From positions 650,384 to 714,383 of the forward strand of contig NZ_CP009268.1 of the NCBI RefSeq assembly GCF_000807255.1: DNA of 64,000 bases. The letters run 5' to 3'. Shown here in pieces: positions 46,534 to 55,258 of the stretch. Below the pieces are notes generated by a model, which was given only the letters and a program-made list of their open reading frames with translations, ran no database searches and was not told where the DNA came from. Positions within the stretch are counted from its first letter, which is position 1. Each line of letters opens with the position of its first letter. Source of the DNA: Clostridium pasteurianum DSM 525 = ATCC 6013. GTDB lineage: Bacteria; Bacillota; Clostridia; Clostridiales; Clostridiaceae. The translations under genes and the position numbers were made by a program.

Positions 46534-47340
46534 TTAAATTGTAAGATCAATTTCACTCTGAGATTTATAAACTGTATCTGAATTAATAGAAGTAAGTCTT
46601 TCATTAGCACCAGAGATAAGGCACATTCTCGTTAGAGAATTTAGTGGTCTTATAGCTCCATTAGTGCTTGAATAAATGAGTTCAAAAGCATCATCAGTAA
46701 AAATTGGTTCTGAACAGCCTGCGGCTTTTAGCATAGAAGTTATGTAGGGCTTACATTCATCATGCGTTAGCCCTTTTAAGCAATAATTCATTATGATTCG
46801 TTGACGTAGTGCTTCATGGACCTGCCTGCTGAGTTGAAGTAAAAAATTAGGTTGACCTGAAAGAATTAACATAGCATAATTCTTTGAGTCCATATGAAAA
46901 TTAAATATTATTCTTAAATCATCAAGAATGGAATTGCTTAAAAATTGACATTCATCAATTATAATAACTGGAATTACATTTTTACTGTGGCTATAAGTGT
47001 ATATAGACTCTTGTATTTGCTTAAACATAGTTACTTTTTTCTGAGCATGAATTATTCCAAGACCATCGCATAATGCTCTATAGAAGTCCATAACAGTTAA
47101 AGTGGAAATAGGAATGTATACGCACTTATATAAATTTGGATTTAGTGAATCTACAAAATTGCGGAGCAAGAAAGACTTACCAACTCCAGGCTCTCCAGTA
47201 ATAACGCCAATCCCTAAAACAGATTTTAAAAATTCTAATCTATTCATTGCTTTAGAGAAATCCTCAGATTTAAAACTGTATTTTAAGTCAAGATTTTTAT
47301 CAAAAGGATCAAAAGTTAAGCCATAAAAAGCTTTATACAT
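46534..47340 (-). CDS. Transposition AAA ATPase (ExeA/TniB-like)
   Basis: A 268-residue ATPase starting MYKAFYGLTFDPFDKNLDLK, a typical ExeA-like start. Walker A is GEPGVGKSF, Walker B is VIIIDECQFLS, and a sensor-like SGQPNFLLQLSR follows. Such ATPases select targets and activate the DDE transposase in Tn552/Tn5053/IS21-like elements. It lies 15 bp after the transposase with a good GGAGG site, so the two are co-expressed. Confidence 0.88.
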   Translation of the reverse strand: MYKAFYGLTFDPFDKNLDLKYSFKSEDFSKAMNRLEFLKSVLGIGVITGEPGVGKSFLLRNFVDSLNPNLYKCVYIPISTLTVMDFYRALCDGLGIIHAQKKVTMFKQIQESIYTYSHSKNVIPVIIIDECQFLSNSILDDLRIIFNFHMDSKNYAMLILSGQPNFLLQLSRQVHEALRQRIIMNYCLKGLTHDECKPYITSMLKAAGCSEPIFTDDAFELIYSSTNGAIRPLNSLTRMCLISGANERLTSINSDTVYKSQSEIDLTI

Positions 47341-47355
47341 AATATCAACCTCCGG

Positions 47356-48619
47356 TTAGTTAGCTTCAAAGGCAGAAAAATCAACAGAATTAGTATTGTT
47401 AGTTCTTCTGATTTTTGAATTATCAATTTTTTTAACAGGGAAAATAGTATCTTCAAGTTTACCATCCTGTGAAAAAATATAAGCTTTATCAATAGATGAT
47501 GGATCATAGCGTATATTTATTTTGTCACCAACATATTTTAGTGGTACTTCAAATATTTTTGTACCTATAGATACTGTGGAGTCATTTTTTACAGTACGGA
47601 GTACTTTATATAAAAATAAATAGTCTAGTTCAGTTTTAGAATCAATAAATCTTATATTTTCAACATTAGACATGTACTTATCAATTGGTTTTTTGTTTAT
47701 TGAGGAATGTATAGTGTTGTTATAACTGTTAACATAACCCGACAGGGATTCATTTAAAAGATCTATAGATTTAAAATCATTCCAATTAATTGAATTCATC
47801 CATTGTTTTTGCATAGTTTGGAACCATCTTTCAATTTTGCCCTTAGATTGAGGGGAATATGGTCTTGCAAAACTTAAAATACTACCAAGAGCTGCACAAA
47901 TCAAATGAAATTGCTCACTTTTATATATCTTTCCATTATCAACGAAAACTTTTTTAGGAATTCCCTTTGATGCTACCGCATCTTTAAATACAGACATAAG
48001 AGATAAAAGATCATCTTTAAAAAATGCTTTGCATCCTACAATGACTCTACTGGAATCATCTAAAAAAGCTATAATATAAGTCTTGAATTTTTTTATCTTC
48101 TATAGTAAGGTAAGGACCTACAGATACGTCAGATTGCCAGCATTCATTGGAAAACTCAAATTCAAAGGCTCTTCTATCATCAGGTACAAGCTTTTTAGAA
48201 CCTATCTTAGCCTTATTTATAAATCTAGTTACTGTTGACAGGGAAATACTAGTTTCACTTTCAAAACCTTTAGCTATAACTTCATGATATATGTACTTGG
48301 CAGTTTTTTTAGGTGAATTTAATTTACTGTTTATAATAAATTCTTTGGTTTCATTTGAAATTTTTCTGGAAGTACCTTTATCAGCTCTTGATTTTGGATA
48401 TAAGCCATCAATACCATATTTCCTATATTGAACTAGCCATCCTTTGATTGTTGCAGGAGAATACTCTTTTTTCTTGCCGTTAGGCAGTGTATAAGACTTT
48501 GCTGCAATTTCTGCTAAATAATCTTTTACAGAAGTCTGAGTAAATGTATTGGTTATAATGGGTGCAATCAGAGAATAACGAAATAATGCTATCTTTTGAT
48601 TAAATTCTTTTAATATCAT
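47356..48619 (-). pseudogene. DDE (rve) transposase split by a frameshift at an A7 tract
   Basis: Read from 48619 downward: an N-terminal helix-turn-helix (TIKGWLVQYRKYGIDGLYPK) and the first catalytic Asp in ECWQSDVSVG. The frame then ends at 48056 (YYSFFR). Removing one A from the A7 run (T7 on the + strand at 48088-48094) restores EDKKFKTYIIAFLDDSSRVI and runs into the second part, with VDNGK (second Asp) and SKGKIERWFQ (Glu). So all DDE residues exist but in two frames. It is a single-base indel, or a slippage site used for expression. Confidence 0.82.
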
Positions 48620-48818
48620 TGATTATCAACCTCCTATTTTTATTAATAATTATGACTTAAAATCGATATTTAAACCGTTAAAGGTTGTGTGGAATTATAC
48701 AAAAATTTTAGATAGAACAAGAGAAATGAGGACAAGATTGATATAAAAAGACATTAAAAAAAGTGTGAAGTATTTAATTTGATAAAAAAGATAGATCTAA
48801 TTTGTACCTATTAAATTA

Positions 48819-49391
48819 TCATTTACAAAAGAAATACTTAGGCATGTGTAAAAAATAATCCAAGTTAAAATCGTGCCTTAAACGGCAAAAGATAATAATT
48901 TTTTTTATGATATCAATAGGTAATTTGCTATTTATGTTAGAATTATAGAATTTATACTGTGCAAAAAATAAACGAATACTCGATAATGAGCTTACTAGCC
49001 TATTTTTCCAAAATGATAGATCTGTTGTATTAAGAGATGAGTAGTTAATATTAAGAGATTTTATAAGAGTTAATATTTTACTAAAGGAATAACCTAGTTT
49101 TAGCATCATAATAATAGAAGTTAGAATAACTTCATAAGCATATTGCCTATAAGGAATAATAAAACTGGGTATAAGAGAATAGGTTTTACCACAGGATTGA
49201 CATTTACAACGCAGGATGACTATCTTGTATGCACCTTTAAGGGTAATTAAGTTTCTATAATAAAATCCATGTCTGTACAGCTTACCTTCAAATCCACATG
49301 CTTCGCATCCATATTTACTTGGAAATTGATTAAACTTACAAAGTTTATTGTATTTTTTTATTCCGTAAGGCATTTTTACTATATTTATCAT
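48819..49391 (-). CDS. DUF6431-like zinc-ribbon protein of the transposon
   Basis: A 190-residue protein with a zinc ribbon near the N-terminus (CEACGFEGKLYRHG ... CKCQSCGKTYSL) followed by a helical region. The pattern resembles the DUF6431 proteins that accompany this type of DDE/AAA element; I recall the family but its role is not known to me. A DNA-binding or target-selection accessory role is plausible. The gene lies inside the inferred ends. Confidence 0.65.
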   Translation of the reverse strand: MINIVKMPYGIKKYNKLCKFNQFPSKYGCEACGFEGKLYRHGFYYRNLITLKGAYKIVILRCKCQSCGKTYSLIPSFIIPYRQYAYEVILTSIIMMLKLGYSFSKILTLIKSLNINYSSLNTTDLSFWKNRLVSSLSSIRLFFAQYKFYNSNINSKLPIDIIKKIIIFCRLRHDFNLDYFLHMPKYFFCK

Positions 49392-49514
49392 TATTATTTC
49401 TTCTCATAATTAAAAAATTTTCTCCTTACTAATTATCGTCAGATTAAATAATCTTATTCTTTTTGAGTCAGATTATTTAATCTGACCTATAAATTAAGTC
49501 TATAATAATTTGAC

Positions 49515-49595
49515 TTTTTTGAATGTTTTTTAGCTTAAGTAAAATGCCTAATAACAAATTACAGGTAAGATTAGAAAAACTATGGATTTCTTAGT
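49515..49595 (+). other. Remaining leader of the CRISPR array
   Basis: About 80 bp of A+T-rich sequence between the right transposon end and the first CRISPR repeat. If the array reads left to right this is all that is left of its leader. No cas gene or promoter is evident. Confidence 0.5.
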
Positions 49596-50155
49596 GTTGA
49601 ACCTTAACATAGGATGTATTTAAATCAGATAATGCTACATGGAGAGGGGCTATAACACAAGGTTGAACCTTAACATAGGATGTATTTAAATTAATCATTA
49701 TTTTCTCCTAACCAAATTCCATATTTCGTTGAACCTTAACATAGGATGTATTTAAATATATCAGGACAGTCATCTAATCTGCTAGTGTTTAGGTTGAACC
49801 TTAACATAGGATGTATTTAAATTGGAATAGTTAATACACAACTTACTTTTGAAGATTTGTTGAACCTTAACATAGGATGTATTTAAATTAATAATACCTT
49901 CCTGCAAATTCATAATTTTTTTGAGTTGAACCTTAACATAGGATGTATTTAAATTAATTTGGAAAACCTATATGAAAAGAGGATAGTGCAGTTGAACCTT
50001 AACATAGGATGTATTTAAATACAGCAGTTGCAAATAATGCAACTGCTACAGTACGTTGAACCTTAACATAGGATGTATTTAAATCTACTTGGTTAAATGA
50101 ATTAAGGAGAGAATAATAAGATATGGTTGAACCTTAACATAGGATGTATTTAAAC
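49596..50155 (+). CRISPR. Orphan CRISPR array, 9 repeats and 8 spacers
   Basis: Repeats of 30 bp (GTTGAACCTTAACATAGGAT followed by GTATTTAAAT) start at 49596, 49662, 49728, 49793, 49859, 49925, 49991, 50055 and 50126. Spacers are 36, 36, 35, 36, 36, 36, 34 and 41 nt. All repeats are identical except the last, which ends AAAC instead of AAAT, so the right end is the trailer and transcription should be rightward. The repeat is the type I-B form found in C. tyrobutyricum, C. pasteurianum and relatives. There is no cas gene within the window; the left flank is the transposon end. Confidence 0.97.
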
Positions 50156-50205
50156 GCATAGTACCATAAGTACCACTGCCCTTCTCCACTGTTGAGTTAT
50201 GCATG

Positions 50206-50252
50206 AAAAAGTCAGCTTACAGACAAAAATCTGTATATAAGCTGACTTTTTT
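50206..50252 (+). terminator. Intrinsic terminator after the CRISPR array
   Basis: AAAAAGTCAGCTTA pairs with TAAGCTGACTTTTT across a loop with its own ACAGA/TCTGT stem. It probably ends the pre-crRNA. Confidence 0.88.
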
Positions 50253-50348
50253 AGGTGATGATTTTTTTATTATAATAAAAAGGATTTTTTCATTTTCCAT
50301 AGAAATATATAAACCATTAACCTATAAATCGAAAAGAGGTGGATTTTA

Positions 50349-50399
50349 GTGAGAGAAATGCAATTATTATATTTTCTCACTGAAGATAAAAATGAATAA
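50349..50399 (+). CDS. 16-codon upstream reading frame coupled to the NlpC/P60 gene
   Basis: GTG at 50349, preceded by AGAGGTGG, opens a 16-codon frame whose stop TAA (50397-50399) overlaps the ATG of the next gene (50392). The large gene itself has no good ribosome site. The region also folds as GTGAGA/TCTCAC. This looks like a leader peptide for translational coupling. Confidence 0.5.
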   Translation: MREMQLLYFLTEDKNE

Positions 50400-51564
50400 A
50401 AAACCTATTATTCTGCTATTGGCAGTAGCAGTTTCAATTGGATTGATATTGCCAGCAAAATATACTTATGCAGCCACTAGCCATAAAACTGTAATTTCTA
50501 AATCAAAGTCTAAGCCGTCACCAAATCTAAAGTCCATGACTTGTATAGATACGCCAAGATCAGGAAGCTTTTTAAATAAAAATACTTTAATAGGCGGATG
50601 GGCGCTGAATAAATCTGGAGTGAAAGAGGTTCAAATTTTAGTTGACGGCAAGTTCAAGGGAAGAGCTAAAATTGGAATAAGTCGGCAGGATGTAGCAAGG
50701 GTTTATCCTGCCTATAAAAATAAAAATAGTGGATATAACTATATTTTAGATTACAGGAGTATAGGTCAAGGTACTCATACTATTACAGTTAAGGCCATAG
50801 GTAAGAACAATACCTCAAATACAAATTCGATAAAAGTCAATGTAAACAAGTTAGCACCTATAGTTTGGATAGACACTCCAACTTCAGGCACAAATATAAA
50901 TAAGAATTTTAATGTTGCAGGTTGGGCGCTCAATGGCTCTGGAGTAAAACAGGTGCAAGTCTATGTGGATAATAGATTAATTGGAAATGCTGTCATTAGA
51001 AAATATAGACCAGATGTTGCCAGAGTATTTCCAAAGTATAATAATAGAAACAGTGGATATTCATTGACTATATCTAAAGACAAAATTCCTTCAGGCAATC
51101 ATACCATAACAGTTAAAGTAAAGGGTAATGATGGCGTTATAACCAGTAAGTCTGTTAAAATAAAAAAAGCAGCTCCTGTTTCAACTAAAAGCTCTGCAAA
51201 CAAAGGACAAGCAGTTGTAAACTATGCTGAAAAATTTAAAGGTATAAAATATGTTTGGGGCGGGGAAACTCCAAAAGGTTTTGATTGCTCAGGATATACA
51301 AAATATGTATATAATTATTTTAATATAAAACTTCCTCACAATGCAGCACAGCAATATAAATACGGCAAATACGTAAGTAAGAACAGCCTTAAGCCAGGAG
51401 ATTTAGTCTTCTTTGGAAAAACAGCTGGCAGCATATATCACGTAGGTATATATATAGGCAGTGGTAATTATATAAACGAACCTAAACCAGGAGATAAAGT
51501 AAAAATAACAGTACTTCGCTATATGCCGGATTATTATGGAGCAAAGAGATTAATAAGCCAATAA
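50392..51564 (+). CDS. Secreted NlpC/P60 peptidoglycan hydrolase with two Ig-like repeats
   Basis: A 390-residue secreted protein. The signal peptide is MNKKPIILLLAVAVSIGLIL to about AYA. Two tandem domains of about 90 residues start CIDTPRSGSFLN and WIDTPTSGTNIN (each with GGWALN/AGWALN and HTITVK). A Ser/Lys linker leads to the NlpC/P60 domain, with Cys in GFDCSGYTKYV and His in YHVGIYIG; the third polar residue position reads Asn in YINEP rather than the common His. It cleaves peptide stems of peptidoglycan. A terminator follows at 51578. Confidence 0.9.
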   Translation: MNKKPIILLLAVAVSIGLILPAKYTYAATSHKTVISKSKSKPSPNLKSMTCIDTPRSGSFLNKNTLIGGWALNKSGVKEVQILVDGKFKGRAKIGISRQDVARVYPAYKNKNSGYNYILDYRSIGQGTHTITVKAIGKNNTSNTNSIKVNVNKLAPIVWIDTPTSGTNINKNFNVAGWALNGSGVKQVQVYVDNRLIGNAVIRKYRPDVARVFPKYNNRNSGYSLTISKDKIPSGNHTITVKVKGNDGVITSKSVKIKKAAPVSTKSSANKGQAVVNYAEKFKGIKYVWGGETPKGFDCSGYTKYVYNYFNIKLPHNAAQQYKYGKYVSKNSLKPGDLVFFGKTAGSIYHVGIYIGSGNYINEPKPGDKVKITVLRYMPDYYGAKRLISQ

Positions 51565-51577
51565 AAATATAATAAAT

Positions 51578-51620
51578 AAAACCAGCTCATATTGAAAATC
51601 ATTCTATATGAACTGGTTTT
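51578..51620. terminator. Bidirectional terminator
   Basis: AAAACCAG...TCATAT pairs with ATATGA..CTGGTTTT; it separates the convergent hydrolase and LCP genes. Confidence 0.85.
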
Positions 51621-51644
51621 ATCTATTAGGATAATATAAATTAT

Positions 51645-52625
51645 TTACTTCAAATCTCCTTCAAATATAAACTGATGTAGATCAGCAATATTACCTTCTC
51701 TGTTCCAATCAAGATAGAACACACCGTTGATCATTCTATTGGTAGCATAACCAGGTTTATCATTGGGAACTCTGTATTGATTAACTGTATTTATCTTATT
51801 CATAAGTACATAAGAAGTATTGGAAAGAATATCTGATTTTGTTAAGGAAGTTTCTACATTTGGAAGTATAGTATCCAGCATACTGGAAGCTTCTGTTAAA
51901 CCCATGGAAGATATCTTACTGAAAACTTGAGTTAAAACAGTTCTCTGTCTTTCTGTTCTCTGATAATCCCCATCTCCTACGTATCTTATTCTGGCATAGG
52001 CTAAAGCCTGCATTCCATTTAAGTGCTGCATTCCTCCTGAAGTTAGATACTGAGGAGTTACCTTCTCAAGTTTTGCTAATTCTGTTATATAGCCATTTAG
52101 TACTTTTACTTCTGCATCAGATACATTTATATCTACTCCGCCTACAGCATCTACAATTTTATCAAAATGAGTAAAGTCTACTTTTACATAATCCTTTATA
52201 TTCATATTGAAATTCTCATTTACTACTTTTAAGGATAACTGAGGTCCCCCATAGGCATAGGCATGGGTAAGCTTGTCTTGAGATTTACTGCCTACATTTG
52301 TTACCAATAAGTCTCTCATTAGAGAAGTTAATTTTATCTTCTTATGAGCTTTGTCAAGGGTCAGTATCATAATGGAATCAGAACGACCAGTATCAGTGTT
52401 AGCATCTCTGGTATCTACACCTAGAAGCAGTATGTTCACATAATTGTCTTCCACAGTATTGTTAAACTGTTTGGTGTCTATACCAAGATCTGTGGCGTTT
52501 TTAGAGATATTTGTGGTTTTTAGTTTGGATAGCTTGCTGTTAATAGTGAAATAGGTTCCGGCACCAAAGGCTATTATAAATGCCAGAATTATAAATATGG
52601 GAATAATAATTACCTTCTTTTTCAT
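51645..52625 (-). CDS. LytR-CpsA-Psr (LCP) family protein 3
   Basis: A 326-residue LCP protein: anchor IIIPIFIILAFIIAFGAGTY, LLGVDTRDANTDTGRSDSIM, LTSLMRDLL, THAYAYGGPQLSLKVVNENF and YARIRYVGDGDYQRTERQRT. It is closer in sequence to LCP 1 than to LCP 2. AGGAGGAAAAA precedes the ATG. It is divergent from the polysaccharide cluster by 595 bp and is the most likely ligase for that polymer. Confidence 0.92.
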   Translation of the reverse strand: MKKKVIIIPIFIILAFIIAFGAGTYFTINSKLSKLKTTNISKNATDLGIDTKQFNNTVEDNYVNILLLGVDTRDANTDTGRSDSIMILTLDKAHKKIKLTSLMRDLLVTNVGSKSQDKLTHAYAYGGPQLSLKVVNENFNMNIKDYVKVDFTHFDKIVDAVGGVDINVSDAEVKVLNGYITELAKLEKVTPQYLTSGGMQHLNGMQALAYARIRYVGDGDYQRTERQRTVLTQVFSKISSMGLTEASSMLDTILPNVETSLTKSDILSNTSYVLMNKINTVNQYRVPNDKPGYATNRMINGVFYLDWNREGNIADLHQFIFEGDLK

Positions 52626-53219
52626 TTTTTCCTCCTAAAGGGCATCCTAATAGTTTTACCTATATATAGATACTCAAATTTATTTTTAATATTTTGTAAA
52701 TATTAATATATAGTTTTAAATTACAATATTTTTTAAATATATCATAATATATGATATATTTTGACAGATGATATGTCAATAAAGCTCAGAAATATACTGA
52801 AATTTGTAATTAAAAAAATATAAAACTTTAGAAATTTTAACCTAATATGACTTAAATAAGGAATATAATCACGAAATAATATATATGAGATCAAAGAAAT
52901 TAATATAATAAATTAGACAAATATCAATAATATTAATATAATAATATTATGTTTTTAGATAATATTATTATATTTTAGAAAAAATGCATTATCGTGAATA
53001 TGGAGTGGAACTTTAGAGGTTTTAATCAGATTTTATGTAACATATGACACAATATACCAGCTTTTCTTGTATTCCACCTAAAAACATAGTATAATGATGC
53101 ATGTGATATGTAAAGTTTACATAAATTTAAAAATAATAATATTGATTATATTAAATATGTTCATTTTTATAAAAGATTTTAAAGCTAAAATTCTAAGATG
53201 TAAGAGGGGGAGATTTTAA
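52626..53219 (+). promoter_or_regulatory. Intergenic region with promoter of the polysaccharide cluster
   Basis: A 594-bp, extremely A+T-rich gap. TTGTAT at 53067-53072 and TATAAT at 53090-53095 with a 17-base spacer form a good promoter, leaving an untranslated leader of about 120 bases before the first gene. No riboswitch, ops element or terminator was recognised in the leader. Nothing else was seen in the gap. Confidence 0.65.
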
Positions 53220-53888
53220 TTGCAGAATTTGGAATTAGATAAAGAGGTGGATGTGGATTTATACAGGGACAGATATTCAAAATCTTTTTTATATTACGCT
53301 GGAAAGAGATTAATTGACATATGCGGTTCATCTATTGGATTAATCCTTTTAAGTCCCTTTCTTTTAGTAATAATAATAGCAATTAAACTGGATTCCAAAG
53401 GACCTGTAATATTTTCTCAAGAGAGAGTTGGTAAAAATGGCAGGAAATTTAAAATGTATAAATTTAGGTCTATGGTAGTAAATGCAGAAGAACTGCTGAT
53501 AAAATTAAAAGATAAAAATGAAATGTCCGGTCCCATGTTTAAAATGAAGGAAGATCCCCGAATAACAAAGGTTGGTAAGTTTATAAGAAGGACAAGTATT
53601 GATGAACTTCCACAGCTGCTGAATGTGTTAAAAGGGGATATGTCCTTAGTGGGACCAAGACCGAATTTACCAAGAGAAGTGGCAAAATTCAGTGATTATC
53701 ATAAGCTAAAATTACTGGCAAAGCCTGGACTTACCTGTTATTGGCAGGTTATGGGTAGAAACACCATAGGCTTTGAAGAGTGGATGAAATTAGACATAAA
53801 GTACATAGAAGAGAGAAATCTATGGGTAGATATAAAGCTCATAATAAGGACATTTTTTATGCTGTTTGGAGATAAGAATGCTCATTAA
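53220..53888 (+). CDS. Initiating sugar-phosphate transferase (bacterial sugar transferase)
   Basis: A 222-residue polyprenyl-phosphate sugar-1-phosphate transferase. A single membrane segment (LIDICGSSIGLILLSPFLLV) is followed by the catalytic domain: KFRSMVVNAE, RRTSIDELPQLLNVLKGDMS, LVGPRPNLP and KPGLTCYWQVMGRN. It starts repeat-unit assembly on undecaprenyl phosphate. The start is a TTG with AGAGGGGGAG upstream. It is the first gene of the cluster; it lacks the CoA-binding-like N-terminal domain of the long WbaP/WcaJ enzymes. Confidence 0.94.
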   Translation: MQNLELDKEVDVDLYRDRYSKSFLYYAGKRLIDICGSSIGLILLSPFLLVIIIAIKLDSKGPVIFSQERVGKNGRKFKMYKFRSMVVNAEELLIKLKDKNEMSGPMFKMKEDPRITKVGKFIRRTSIDELPQLLNVLKGDMSLVGPRPNLPREVAKFSDYHKLKLLAKPGLTCYWQVMGRNTIGFEEWMKLDIKYIEERNLWVDIKLIIRTFFMLFGDKNAH

Positions 53889-53925
53889 ATATATAGAGAC
53901 AGAAAACTTAAGGGGGAACAATGAG

Positions 53926-55233
53926 ATGAAAATAGTTGTAGCTGGAACTGGATATGTAGGTCTTGTAACAGGAGCCTGCTTATCCGAGGTAGGACATAGT
54001 GTAACCTGTGTAGATATTGACGAAAAAAAGGTTCAACTTATGAAAGATGGTATTTCACCTATATATGAACCGGGACTGGATGAATTATTAAAGAAAAATC
54101 ATGAACAGGGAAGACTTAATTTTACTACAGATTATAAAGCTGCCTATAGTGATGCGGATGTAATATTCATAGGAGTTGGTACTCCAGAGAAATCTGATGG
54201 TTCAGCAAATCTTGACTACGTCTATATAGTGGCAAGACAAATTGCACAAAACATCACCAGAGATTGTTTAGTAGTAGTTAAATCCACAGTACCTATAGGA
54301 ACTAATGACGAAGTAGAGGAATTCTTAAAGGATAACTTGGTTAAGGATGTTAATATAGAAGTGGCATCAAATCCGGAGTTCTTAGCTCAGGGTACAGCAG
54401 TTAAGGATACCCTTCATGCTAAACGTATTGTAGTAGGAGTAGAATCTGAAAATGCAAAGAATATAATGACAGAAATCTACAATAGATTCAATCAGCCTAT
54501 TGTGGTTACAGATAGAAGAAGTGCAGAAATGATAAAATATGCCTCAAATGATTTCTTGGCACTAAAGATTTCCTTTGTAAATGAAATAGCAAATCTATGT
54601 GAATTGGTAGGTGCTAATATAGAGCATGTAACAGAAGGTATGTCTTATGACACCCGTATAGGAGACAAATTCCTAAAAGCTGGAATAGGATACGGTGGTT
54701 CTTGTTTTCCTAAAGACACAAAGGCTCTTCACTGGTTAGCTGACGGCTGGGGATATGAAATAAAAACTGTTAAAGCCACTATCGATGTTAATGAAAATCA
54801 AAAATTCAGACTTATACGAAAAGCAAAGCAGAAATGTAAAATACTTAAAGGCTTAAAGGTAGCAGTACTGGGTCTTACCTTTAAACCAGGTACAGATGAT
54901 TTAAGAGAAGCGCCATCTATCCCTAATGTTAAGATGCTTTTAGAAGAAGGAGCAGAGGTTATTGCTTACGATCCAGTAGGAGAGGATAATTTTAAAAAAT
55001 TATTCCCTACAGAGATAACCTATGTACAGAATCCAGAAGAAGCCCTAAAGGATGCAGATTTAGCTTTCCTTTTCACTGAATGGAAAGAGATTACTGGAAT
55101 AAGTTTAGATAAATATAAAGAACTCATGAAAAAGCCTGTTATATTTGATGGACGTAATTGTTACGACTTAGAAGAAGCAGAGAAGGCTGGTGTAGAGTAC
55201 TATTCCATTGGAAGGCCCGCAGTTAAAAGCTAA
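53926..55233 (+). CDS. ugd: UDP-glucose 6-dehydrogenase
   Basis: A 435-residue enzyme with N-terminal Rossmann motif VVAGTGYVGLVTG, SNPEFLAQGTA in the middle, the catalytic Cys in GYGGSCFPKDTKAL, and a C-terminal UDP-binding domain (LGLTFKPGTDDLREAPS). It oxidises UDP-glucose to UDP-glucuronate for the polymer. The ATG at 53926 is preferred because AAGGGGGAACA lies upstream and MKIVVAGTG is the family start; the frame extends 20 codons further up, overlapping the preceding gene. Confidence 0.96.
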   Translation: MKIVVAGTGYVGLVTGACLSEVGHSVTCVDIDEKKVQLMKDGISPIYEPGLDELLKKNHEQGRLNFTTDYKAAYSDADVIFIGVGTPEKSDGSANLDYVYIVARQIAQNITRDCLVVVKSTVPIGTNDEVEEFLKDNLVKDVNIEVASNPEFLAQGTAVKDTLHAKRIVVGVESENAKNIMTEIYNRFNQPIVVTDRRSAEMIKYASNDFLALKISFVNEIANLCELVGANIEHVTEGMSYDTRIGDKFLKAGIGYGGSCFPKDTKALHWLADGWGYEIKTVKATIDVNENQKFRLIRKAKQKCKILKGLKVAVLGLTFKPGTDDLREAPSIPNVKMLLEEGAEVIAYDPVGEDNFKKLFPTEITYVQNPEEALKDADLAFLFTEWKEITGISLDKYKELMKKPVIFDGRNCYDLEEAEKAGVEYYSIGRPAVKS

Positions 55234-55258
55234 AGTATAATTATAAGGGGGATTGAGA

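Larger units (their letters stand above)
46311..49514. mobile_element. Three-gene DDE/AAA transposon (Tn552/IS481-like organisation)
   Basis: Bounded by inverted ends: TGTCAAATTATT at 46311 and AATAATTTGAC ending at 49514. Related TCAAATTA-type motifs repeat inside both ends (left 46338-46350, 46424-46435; right AGATTAAATAATCT and its inverse at 49450-49488), as expected for multiple transposase sites. Contents on the minus strand: a DUF6431-like Zn protein, a frameshifted DDE transposase and an ExeA/TniB-like ATPase. No target duplication is visible. Exact ends are inferred from the inverted repeats. Confidence 0.75.

Noticed and set aside
46311-50155. CRISPR-associated transposon (CAST-like): AAA ATPase and DDE transposase beside a CRISPR array
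   Set aside because: There is no TniQ, Cas12k or Cascade gene. The inverted ends place the array outside the element, the transposase is frameshifted, and the gntP stump points to a plain insertion with deletion. Adjacency is better explained by chance or deletion.
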